From Nocardioides sp. zg-1228 (lineage in GTDB: Bacteria > Actinomycetota > Actinomycetes > Propionibacteriales > Nocardioidaceae): 64,000 nucleotides of DNA. The DNA is taken from the NCBI RefSeq assembly GCF_017086465.1, contig NZ_CP070961.1:3038001-3102000 (forward strand). The letters are read 5' to 3'. A model generated the notes under the pieces. The model made no database searches, had not been told where the DNA came from, and worked only from the letters and a program-made list of their open reading frames with translations. The position numbers were made by a program, and so were the translations under genes. Positions 48,656 through 56,246 of the stretch are shown here, piece after piece (positions within the stretch are counted from its first letter, which is position 1; each line of letters starts with the position of its first letter).

Positions 48656-48834
48656 CCCGCGGACGTCACTGTTGGTGCGGCCGCTCAGCGAGCTTGCTCC
48701 AAGCCGAGCGTCCACGTGACGTGAGGGACGCCGCGGCGCGTCGGACAGGACGAAGTCGCGCGGGGGTCGGGTCCGCACGCCCGGCGGGCGCCTACACGGG
48801 ACTTCCACCTGTACGACGCGCCGGGGCCGGGCGG

Positions 48835-48853
48835 TCACACGTTGAAGCGGAAC
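48835..48853. repeat. Left attachment-site copy (19-bp direct repeat)
   Basis: TCACACGTTGAAGCGGAAC is repeated exactly at 63950-63968, where it forms the last codons and stop of ychF. The two copies bound the 15.1-kb region holding an integrase and excisionase. The flanking bases differ, as expected for core sites. Confidence 0.85.
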
Positions 48854-48980
48854 GAAAACCGGGGGTTTTGATGGTTATTGGTCATCGCCGAACCATACCG
48901 GAAAACACTGTCTGACCTGCGGAAACGCATGCGCGGGACCATTGGACGTCGTCGGCGAGAATCGGTCTCCGCCGGACTTC

Positions 48981-49000
48981 TTGCGGACTATTTGCGGACT
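48981..49000. repeat. Paired TTGCGGACT repeats, left end (integrase arm-site candidate)
   Basis: TTGCGGACT at 48981-48989 and again at 48992-49000, 11 bases apart. A near-copy of the pair, same spacing and orientation, lies at 63888-63907 by the right end. Paired short direct repeats inside both ends are what arm-type integrase sites look like. The left pair overlaps the end of a small gene. Confidence 0.6.
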
Positions 49001-49152
49001 GCTGGAGGTTCGGAGCCCTTCCGCATCTGGTCGAACTCGGCAGCCATCGTTTCGACCTCAGAGTCGGAGAGCCGCAGCCTCGCGTCGAGCCGCTGCCCCG
49101 CGGACCTGAGCCGCTCGGCCGCGGCAGACCGATCGTCCCGTTCTGGTTCCAT
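48988..49152 (-). CDS. Small hypothetical protein (54 aa), island left end
   Basis: A short frame with ATG 49152 and a TAG stop at 48988. The product is a charged, wholly helical peptide (SAAAERLRSAGQRLDARLRL then SDSEVETMAAEFDQM). Composition is like short antitoxin or accessory helices. No family recognised. There is no strong ribosome site, so the call rests on its plausible amino-acid composition and lack of Arg/Pro-rich shadow character. Its stop codon lies inside the first TTGCGGACT pair. Confidence 0.45.
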   Translation of the reverse strand: MEPERDDRSAAAERLRSAGQRLDARLRLSDSEVETMAAEFDQMRKGSEPPAVRK

Positions 49153-49352
49153 GCCGCAAAGCGTAGGTGCGTCGACGGCCCTGCTGTCCAGGAGAATCCC
49201 CCGCCCTCGAATGAGACCGATATGGCGCCAAGCGGCCTAGGACGAGACTCAGCAGGTCACGTAAGAAGTTGTTGGCCGTGAACCAGGAGCTCGTGCGCCC
49301 AGGACATGGCACTCTTCCGCGGCAGCCCTCGGTTGGGTGTAGCACCATCCGA

Positions 49353-50604
49353 CTACTGCTGGTTATTGCGCTCGGGGGGCTGGATCATCCGCACGTTGGA
49401 TATGCCGCCTTGGTTCACGCAGTCCTGGGCAAGGTCGTGGACAAGCCAGTAGTAGTCCAGTGCCGGCTCGACCGCGTTAACGGTGGTCTCGACAGGCGTG
49501 TATCGATGCATCGGGGTGGAGACGCCGTCGTAGGTGAAGCCGGAGCTGTCCGTTGTCAGGATCGTCAGGGGTTGCTCGCCGGCCCACTCGATCCCGACCC
49601 GCACGTTGTACTCGTCGTTGTCCGTGGCCTCTGCAGTCGCGCGAATCAGGGCCATGAGATCCGCGATGCCGCATTCGATCGCTGTCGATTGCACTTGCGA
49701 CCCTTCGAAGTAGCCGTCGCTCGTCATGCGGTGCCCGCCGACCGCGGCCGCGAGGGTGGTCGACCCGTCGTGGTGGATGCTCAGCCACGCCTCCTTCCAC
49801 ATCGACCGCTCCCCGGTGGCGGTATTGACGGCGACCCAGCGGCGTAGGCCCGGTCGGGGGTTGCTCCGGTCCACGCTTCCAGCGGGTGCACCCCGCCCCG
49901 ACCTGCGTAGGTCAGGGCTAGATTCTCGGTCTTCGACAGCACGTCGCGCGCCTCGTCACGGGAGAGCCGATCGTGGAATCGGGGAACACGGGGATGGGCT
50001 ACGGCGATGAGCCATGCTCGCTGGTCGGTGTCGCGGCCGCCGGCCGCTTCGGCGAAGAGGTTGTCCAGCACCTCAGTGCGTGACGCCGTTCGTCGAGCCG
50101 CGCGCGATACATCGCCTCGATCTGGCGTTCCTTCATCCATGCAGTGTCTGAGTCGTTGCGAACGGGCGCACCGAAGTAGTCGTTCCTATAGACCAGGTGG
50201 GGTCCGTCGATGCTCGCTGGGACCTCCACCACGACGGCACGCTCGCCCTCGTCTCCGAGGCGGTGCACATTCAGGCCGAACACGGGTGGGGAGATGGCGG
50301 TGATCGCGGCGCTCCGTAGGGAACGCTCATATGCCTCGTCGAACTCGCCGACGTCGATCCGCTCCGTCGCGGCCTTCTGCGACTCGCGAACGCCGTAGAC
50401 GATCAGTCCTCCACCGCTGTTGGCCATCGCGGCGACATCCTTCGGGAAGTCCGTCTGCGGAAGTCCCTTCGCCGGCGGCAGCTCAGACTTCCAATCCAAG
50501 TCGTTCGTCTCCGCCAGGCCGCCGGTCACCGCAGCATCGAGCAACTCGTTCGTCAACGGTGCCGGGGAGGCTCCGAGCGCGCGGTGAAGCGCTGTGAAGG
50601 TCAT
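49353..50604 (-). pseudogene. AlbA_2-domain (Schlafen-like) protein, two frameshifts
   Basis: Three reading frames join into one protein of about 417 residues. The first (from ATG 50604) has the AlbA_2 putative nucleic-acid-binding domain: ETNDLDWKSELPP, FPKDVAAMANSGGGLIVYGV and VVVEVPASIDGPHLVYRNDYFGAPVRN. Near 50074 one base is missing; the frame then continues LDNLFAEAAGGRDTDQRAW to LEAWTG. Near 49869 another base is missing and the rest reads NPRPGLRRWVAVNTATGERS to the end. AlbA_2 proteins occur in phage-defence loci and as regulators. Either two real lesions or sequencing errors. The C-terminal domain is not recognised. Confidence 0.75.
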
Positions 50605-51030
50605 GCCCCCAGCGTAGGGACGCCCGACGACATAGATCCGGCAAAAGGGAGCCGCATGCGGAAGTGGCCGCAGTCGTGGCGTGATTCCCCTATGTTGCTG
50701 GCCTTCAGCCTCGCGTGACCGATCAGAGCCGCTACGCGTTGGTCCACTCATCCACAGACAGGACTCACTTCGCTCAGGGATCCGCTTGCGGGACGGCCCG
50801 GCAACCGCGTCAGCGACGGAATGACGCACTGTTCGCGCGGGAGATGCAGACGTCCGTCTCGACTCGTTCGTGCACACCATGGAGATCTCCGGCCAACAGG
50901 GCAATCCGGACTACCGTTCGGCACAGCGAGTGACACTTGGCGGAGGAACAGAAGTCGAGACCACGAGCGGGCGTTACTGGAACTCGACCGCGGGCCTGTT
51001 GCGCGAGCCCGACCCAGCCCGCTAGAGGGG
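50605..51030. other. Intergenic region, 426 bases, no supported gene
   Basis: Only short Arg/Ser-rich frames are present on both strands, none with a good ribosome site. TACGCT on the minus strand close to ATG 50604 may be the -10 of the AlbA_2 gene. Possibly remnants of a lost cargo gene. Confidence 0.4.
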
Positions 51031-51708
51031 CTACCGGAAGGCGACGGTCGGCGTGCCAGCACTTAGCTCCAGGGGGATGACCCATGGCTCGGAGCCGGCC
51101 GCTCTGGCAGTGATTGTTAGACGAATGTTGTCTCCCACCAGGTGGCGCCATTCAGCGTCGCGCGCATCGGAGGCAACGCCTCCCAGGGTGTCCACCAACC
51201 ACGGCGAGCGGGTCGGTTCCAGCTGAAACCGGAGCGCTTCGCCGACTTCGAGCGGAGTGCTGACGTCGCACTGACGACCGGCCTGGTCCGCGGGGTTCCA
51301 GACGGACCCCACCTTCGGTCCTACGCCGGGCGTGAACCGGAACGGGCCCCACACCTGGCTGCGGACCGTGTCGAGCATCTGCGCCTGGTGACGAGGACTC
51401 TCGTAGTCGATCTCGTCAGCGCGACCTGGACGGTCGTCGCGGATCCGGATTGAGAGGGACTCCAGTCGCTGCAACTCGATCGGTTCCACCAGTTCCACAT
51501 CCAGGTTGATGAACCTGGTTCCAGAGGCCATGGGGCCGAGGGTGACGGAGAACCTCGGCATGAGCTCCTGATGGTGCCGAGTCTCCTCGATGCCCCGCAT
51601 GACGTCGGCTGCTGCGTTCGCTCTCTTGGCTGCGGACCATCAGCCGAACGCGGCTGCCGCGCTGAAGACGGCTGTCACGCCGGAGACAACGGCCACCAAG
51701 TCGGTCAT
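51031..51708 (-). pseudogene. Hypothetical membrane-anchored protein with in-frame TGA
   Basis: From ATG 51708 the frame encodes MTDLVAVVSGVTAVFSAAAA, a hydrophobic anchor, then FG, a TGA stop at 51640-51642, then WSAAKRANAAADVM in the same frame. It continues through a 189-codon soluble domain (RFSVTLGPMASGTRFINLDV, VWGPFRFTPGVGPKV) to 51031. The continuous sense across the stop suggests one 225-residue protein with a recent nonsense mutation. Translation could restart at ATG 51600 without the anchor. Family not recognised. Confidence 0.55.
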
Positions 51709-51877
51709 ATTTCATAACTGCCAGTCTGACGGGAGGCGCCGACGCCTGGCTCCATCCACGGTTGTCGGATGTACGTTCCGACGACAGGCTCTGGACCGCA
51801 CGGCTACGCGCCTCGTGACGGGGAGTTCTGCCGAATCGCCTTCTCGGCTCCGGCACGGCACTGACGACCATGACTAT

Positions 51878-51909
51878 CCAAAACCGTAGCGTTTCCGCTA
51901 CGGTTTTGG
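51878..51909. promoter_or_regulatory. Perfect inverted repeat upstream of abiEi, likely operator
   Basis: CCAAAACCGTAGCG (51878-51891) and CGCTACGGTTTTGG (51896-51909) are exact complements around TTTC. It ends 16 bases before the abiEi start and overlaps the promoter region. AbiEi antitoxins are known to repress their own operon by binding inverted repeats, so this is the natural site. A transcript hairpin is the alternative. Confidence 0.7.
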
Positions 51910-51925
51910 CTATTGGAGGCTTCAA

Positions 51926-52510
51926 GTGACCACGTACCGGCAGACTCTGCGCGAGTTGGCGTTCGACACGCACGGCATCGTGACGATCGCGGACGCCGAG
52001 GCGGCAGGCGTCCCCGCGGTCGCGGTTCGACAGCTGGCTGAGCGCGGCGCTCTCGAGCGCCGAGGATCGGGCGTGTACCGGATGACCGAGGTCCCGCGAG
52101 GCCCCCTCGACGAGTTCGCCGAGGCCGTCGCCCTGGTCGGTCCCGGCGCTGTTCTGGCCGACGAGTCGGTGCTGGCGGCCCACGACCTGGCGCAGATCAA
52201 CCTGCGCCGCATCAAGGTCGCCGTCCCGTCCCCGAGCCGCGTGCGCAAGGGTCTCCCGCGCATCGTCGAACTGGTCCGCAAACGCGTCCCAGCCGGCGAC
52301 CGGCAGCCCATCGACGGCATCCCCGCCATGTCCATCTCCGCCGCCTTGGAGGCCAGCGCCGGCCGCGTGATGACCGAACGCCTGGTAGCGGCGGCCGAGC
52401 AGGCCCGCGCCCGTGGCCTCATCAGCCCGGCCGACGCTGACCAGGCCATCCAGGCCGTCCATCGGGGCAGCAGAGCTCGAGCCACGAAACGGCAGAGGAG
52501 CAGCGCGTGA
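51926..52510 (+). CDS. abiEi: AbiEi-type antitoxin
   Basis: 194 residues. The N-terminal winged helix (FDTHGIVTIADAEAAGVPAVAVRQLAERGALERRGSGVYRM) and the following GPLDEFAEAVALVGPGAVLADESVLAAHDL are typical of type IV AbiEi antitoxins, which repress transcription and counter AbiEii. GTG 51926 has GGAGG eight bases upstream. It overlaps the toxin gene as GTGA. Intact, unlike the mobility genes. Confidence 0.9.
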   Translation: MTTYRQTLRELAFDTHGIVTIADAEAAGVPAVAVRQLAERGALERRGSGVYRMTEVPRGPLDEFAEAVALVGPGAVLADESVLAAHDLAQINLRRIKVAVPSPSRVRKGLPRIVELVRKRVPAGDRQPIDGIPAMSISAALEASAGRVMTERLVAAAEQARARGLISPADADQAIQAVHRGSRARATKRQRSSA

Positions 52511-53364
52511 GCGACCAGGCACCTTCCGGACCTGCGGCCCCCGTGAGCGTCAATAAGCTGCGCGGCGCCATCGACGCGGTCGCGAAGAACCGTAACGCCA
52601 CCGTCAGGCGCATCCAGTCGCTCGTCGGAAACGTCATCGTGGCGCAGATGCTCCCCGACTCCGCGGTCAAGGGTGGGACCGGCATGAAGCTGCGTTTCGG
52701 CGACGAGGTCACCCGGGAGACGCCGGATCTCGACACGGCGTTCCGTGGAGAGCGGGAAGACTTCATCAGCGAGCTCAACCAGCGCCTGGCCGAAGGCTGG
52801 GGCGACTTCACAGGCGTCGCTGTCGCCGGCGAGCAGCGCGCACCTGAGGAGTTGCTGGAGCGGATCCCGCACTCGTACGTCATGCAGCCGGTCAGGGTGC
52901 GCCTCGAGTACCACGGCAAGGGGTTCATGAGCGTCGACCTGGAGATCGGCTACGACGAGCTCGAAGCGACCACCGACGAGCCGCCCGAGACCGAGATGTC
53001 AGAGGAGGTCCTGGAGATCTTCGCCGCGCTCGGCATGCCCCGGCCCGACCCGGTCCGGGTGCTGCCGCTGCACCACCAGATCAGCCAGAAGATCCACGCC
53101 TGCACCGAACGAGGCAGCAGCCGCGCTCACGACCTGGTCGACCTCCAGCTCCTCATCCCAACAGCAGACCCCGACCAGGTCCGGGACACATGCGAGCGTT
53201 TGTTCCGGTTTCGGCAGAGCCACGAGTGGCCGCCGACTCTTGAGGCCGGGCTGGACTGGCCGGCGCTCTACGAGGAAGCCGCGGAAGGGTTGGACGTCCG
53301 AGGTCTCGACGAAGCCGTGGTGTGGGTCAACGAGTACATCCACCAGCTGGCCACCGAGCAGTAG
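52507..53364 (+). CDS. abiEii: AbiEii/AbiGii nucleotidyltransferase toxin
   Basis: 285 residues. The nucleotidyltransferase core shows VKGGTGMKLRFGDE (G-G-T/S motif), TPDLDTAF (metal-binding Asp pair) and the downstream QKIHACTERGSSRAHDLVDL motif. AbiEii toxins add nucleotides to tRNA acceptor ends or otherwise block growth; they act as abortive-infection phage defence. Start overlaps the antitoxin stop (GTGA). A third small gene follows two bases after its stop. Confidence 0.9.
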   Translation: MSDQAPSGPAAPVSVNKLRGAIDAVAKNRNATVRRIQSLVGNVIVAQMLPDSAVKGGTGMKLRFGDEVTRETPDLDTAFRGEREDFISELNQRLAEGWGDFTGVAVAGEQRAPEELLERIPHSYVMQPVRVRLEYHGKGFMSVDLEIGYDELEATTDEPPETEMSEEVLEIFAALGMPRPDPVRVLPLHHQISQKIHACTERGSSRAHDLVDLQLLIPTADPDQVRDTCERLFRFRQSHEWPPTLEAGLDWPALYEEAAEGLDVRGLDEAVVWVNEYIHQLATEQ

Positions 53365-53366
53365 TC

Positions 53367-53801
53367 ATGCAGACGAACGTTCAGCGCGTAACGCTCGCTG
53401 CTCACAAGGCACTGATACGCGGAGGCCTCTCACACAAGCTGACGAAGTACCCGCTAGGCACCTGCGCGTACGTCTGCGACCTCCTCGGCGAACTTCTCCG
53501 CGAACTCGGGCACGGACCATGGATCGTGACCTCGGGCATCAACGAAACGGGACGCACGCACGCTTGGCTCGAGCAAGACGACGTCATCATCGACATCACC
53601 GCATACCAGTTCGACGACATCGACGAGCCCATCATCGTGACGACCGACCGCACTTGGCACGAACAGTCTTGGCGACCGATGGGCGGTTCCCTGGTGGCCT
53701 CGGTCGACTTATATACTGAGCCCGGGCACCGCGAATTGGCTCTCAGCGACTACGCAGAGCTGAGGGCCCGCGCCCTCGCCATCCTCGCTGTCACCGGCTG
53801 A
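53367..53801 (+). CDS. Small protein with Cys-His-Asp (transglutaminase-like) arrangement
   Basis: 144 residues, soluble. C33 or C37 in YPLGTCAYVCDLLGELLREL begins a helix; His65 lies in GRTHAWLEQDD and Asp76 in DVIIDITAYQF. That order and spacing matches papain/transglutaminase-like folds, such as arylamine N-acetyltransferases and lasso-peptide proteases, so a peptidase or acyltransferase is possible (inference). It starts two bases after abiEii, so it is very likely cotranscribed with the toxin-antitoxin pair. I know of no established third AbiE component of this kind. Confidence 0.75.
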   Translation: MQTNVQRVTLAAHKALIRGGLSHKLTKYPLGTCAYVCDLLGELLRELGHGPWIVTSGINETGRTHAWLEQDDVIIDITAYQFDDIDEPIIVTTDRTWHEQSWRPMGGSLVASVDLYTEPGHRELALSDYAELRARALAILAVTG

Positions 53802-54307
53802 ATGCGTGCCTCACTGCCTGCGATGACGAAACTCCGAGCTATGCCCCATGTTGTCGACGCGCGCCCGTTGCGATCTGCAGACCCCACAGCGCTCTGTGAA
53901 GCGCCAAGACGTTGCTGCGCTTCATCACACGGAACGAGGCCGGCCCCTCGGGTGCGGGCGCCTGCGTGCACACCCACGGCAGTTCGCCTAGGAGACGATC
54001 CAGCGCATCGCGCGCGCTGCAGCGTCCCGGAAATCTCCGGCCACCAGTTGCCCCGCCCAGCGGACACGGTCGTCCGCATCCCCAGCTCCCCACCGGTATG
54101 AAGTGGCCGGCACGGGCTCTCGAGACACTCGGGGCTCTTCGAGGAGGGCTCGTAGCCTTGTGGGGCCGAGCCACCTCTAACGCCGATCGCGCCCGCCTGC
54201 TCAACGGACCGCAGTCTCCGGGCTCTCCAGCCGCCACCTCGTCGCCCCGCAATCCGACCGCCACCGACGTCACGCCAGAAGGTCGTGAACTGGAGAGGGA
54301 CACCTGG
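53802..54307. other. Intergenic region, ~500 bases, no supported gene
   Basis: Short Arg/Pro/Ser-rich frames exist on both strands, but none has a convincing start or family sense. An in-frame ATG at 54098 could extend the HEPN-like protein leftwards, which would shorten this gap. Otherwise nothing distinct was seen. Confidence 0.4.
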
Positions 54308-55681
54308 ATGGAAGACAACTTCGATTCCCCACTCGAAGGGGTGTACCCGTTTCAGTCCAGCGACCCGGAGGAGGCTGTAGTCCTCTACGACGGGCTCATG
54401 GACGTCGTTGGCACACGCGCGACTTCTAGTGGAAACGGCCGAGTTGTTGTGCGTGTAGTGGATGGGCTCGACGTGCGGTGGGAGTTGGACGACGAAGTGC
54501 CGTGGGACGAACCGGTCCGCCTGCGATTCCAGCGTGCCGATGGGTCAAAGTTCGATGCGCCAGCGGGAGTAACCAACAGCGCCGGTAGCGGCTACATCCA
54601 GCACGCCGACATCCGATTCACGGCACCGACACTCTCCAACGAGGCGTCCGCGGAAGTCGGGGCAATCGGGCCGGATGAACCGAGCGGTGCTGACGAGCCG
54701 GACCTGTCGTACGTGATGACGCACTGGTTCAACATGCCCTCGTTCCATCACACGGCCCCGCTGAGGGTGCGCAACATGGTCTACGCCGGCCGCTGGGAGT
54801 TCGCGGCGCACGGATGGCGGCTCACCCTCGACCAACGACCCGACCACAGCGACGCGATGAAACGGGCCAAGACCACGACGCGTTCCACCATGACCCACGT
54901 CGGGAAGCTGGAACACGACACCGGCACGTTCACGGTGGCGGAGGCGAGCGAGGTCCTAGCGGCCTTGGAAGCCGCTGTCTCGTTCGCCTTGGGCACCTGG
55001 GTTGGGGTCGCCTTGCCCGTCGGCTACGACTCCGGTGGCCGACGGGTGTGGGAGGAGTGGGCCAACTGGAGGTGCAGTCCACCGATCTCGGTCTTCCACT
55101 GGTGGTCCACCCACCGGTCCCAGGACCTGACCGAGCTGTGCTCAGCGTTCCTGGGTCACTGGCTGGACCCCCAACTCAAGGACGCCGTGCGGCTCTCCTC
55201 GTTCCACTCCATCAGCGCCAGCAGTGACCGGGCGGCGATCGAGGGGAAGGTGATGCTGGCGCAAGCCGGCATCGAGTACCTCGCCTGGGTCACCCATGTC
55301 CTGGAAGGGACCGAGACTGCGAGGACGTACAAGGGTGTTCCCACAGAGACGAAGTTGCACAACTTCCTCGACGCCGCCCGGATACCCACCACGATCCCGC
55401 CAGAGTTCACCGCTCTCAGGGCGCTAGTCCCTGCGGACAAGCAGACGGGACCGCAGGCGGTGACGTGGGTACGGAACCGGCTGGTTCATCCCAAAGACCC
55501 ATCGGAGCCGTACCGGATCGAGAATGCACTGTCTGAGGCGTGGCTCTTGTGCCGGGAGTACCTGGACTTGCTCATCCTGCACCGGATCGGGTTCACCGGC
55601 CATTACGTGCCGTACCGACCCGGTGGCTGGGCCACTCAGGCATACGCAGTGCCGTGGCAGTCAGGATCACCTGCCCCTTGA
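54308..55681 (+). CDS. HEPN-like protein of unknown function (defence candidate)
   Basis: 457 residues from ATG 54308 (GGAGAGG upstream); an in-frame ATG at 54098 is possible. The N-terminal half is beta-rich (VRLRFQRADGSKFDAPAG, VRNMVYAGRWEFAAHGWRLTL). The C-terminal half is helical and carries TWVRNRLVHPKDPSEPY near residue 390, an R-x4-H motif of HEPN ribonucleases, followed by ALSEAWLLCREYLDLLIL. The two-part layout resembles ApeA-type anti-phage HEPN proteins (inference, not residue-level identity). Intact and within the island. Confidence 0.7.
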   Translation: MEDNFDSPLEGVYPFQSSDPEEAVVLYDGLMDVVGTRATSSGNGRVVVRVVDGLDVRWELDDEVPWDEPVRLRFQRADGSKFDAPAGVTNSAGSGYIQHADIRFTAPTLSNEASAEVGAIGPDEPSGADEPDLSYVMTHWFNMPSFHHTAPLRVRNMVYAGRWEFAAHGWRLTLDQRPDHSDAMKRAKTTTRSTMTHVGKLEHDTGTFTVAEASEVLAALEAAVSFALGTWVGVALPVGYDSGGRRVWEEWANWRCSPPISVFHWWSTHRSQDLTELCSAFLGHWLDPQLKDAVRLSSFHSISASSDRAAIEGKVMLAQAGIEYLAWVTHVLEGTETARTYKGVPTETKLHNFLDAARIPTTIPPEFTALRALVPADKQTGPQAVTWVRNRLVHPKDPSEPYRIENALSEAWLLCREYLDLLILHRIGFTGHYVPYRPGGWATQAYAVPWQSGSPAP

Positions 55682-56163
55682 GCCGTGCAGCCGCTCACGC
55701 TGGATCGCGACGTCTCTCCTATTGACGCGGACCTACTAAGGGCGATGCGACAGAACACAGGTGTTTGAGCGAGGCAGCCCCGGGTCGTGTCTATCTGGGC
55801 CGGAAGGACACAGGTCTCGGCTCACGCGCATCGCACGCGCACTGTCCCGCAAGGCGACCCAGAGCGGGACGCTCGCGGCCCAGAGGGTCATGTCGCCAGT
55901 CGAGCGTCCAGTAAGTCCCGACCGTGGCGAGTCCCGCAATGGGCCGCGGGACATGGTCTGCGCCAAGCTCCTTGCTCGGCTTGTGAAGGGATTCATCGTC
56001 GACGGCCAGCTTGGTCTCCATCCTCGTCTCCACTTTCACCTTTCTGCCTGCCCCCATCTGCCCGCCCAATTGACAACCATTGACTCTCCACGACCCCCAA
56101 AATCTGCTCCCACCTACTACTTCCCGGCTCTTCTCACACCCTCCCCTCCAAGCGGCACGCATG

Positions 56164-56205
56164 CTACGAAGGTTCGTAGATGGGTCGCCCGTGATCGGGC
56201 GGCCC
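56164..56205. repeat. Two adjacent hairpins before the relaxase gene (oriT candidate)
   Basis: CTACGAA (56164-56170) pairs with TTCGTAG (56173-56179) across GG. GGGTCGCCCG (56182-56191) pairs with CGGGCGGCCC (56196-56205) across TGAT, with one T-G pair. The preceding 480 bases (from 55682) contain no supported gene and are AT-richer. Relaxase nicking sites are often beside such inverted repeats just upstream of the relaxase gene. Confidence 0.5.
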
Positions 56206-56246
56206 ACGCGGCATTTCTAGGGGTCCGTTGGTTGTCGACGGACGTC

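Noticed and set aside
48878..49240. 120-codon plus-strand frame at the island's left end
   Set aside because: Ser/Arg-rich shadow; the opposite strand encodes a more plausible small helical protein.
53839..54318. 159-codon minus-strand frame upstream of the HEPN-like gene
   Set aside because: Composition looks like an antisense shadow, with no ribosome site or motif.
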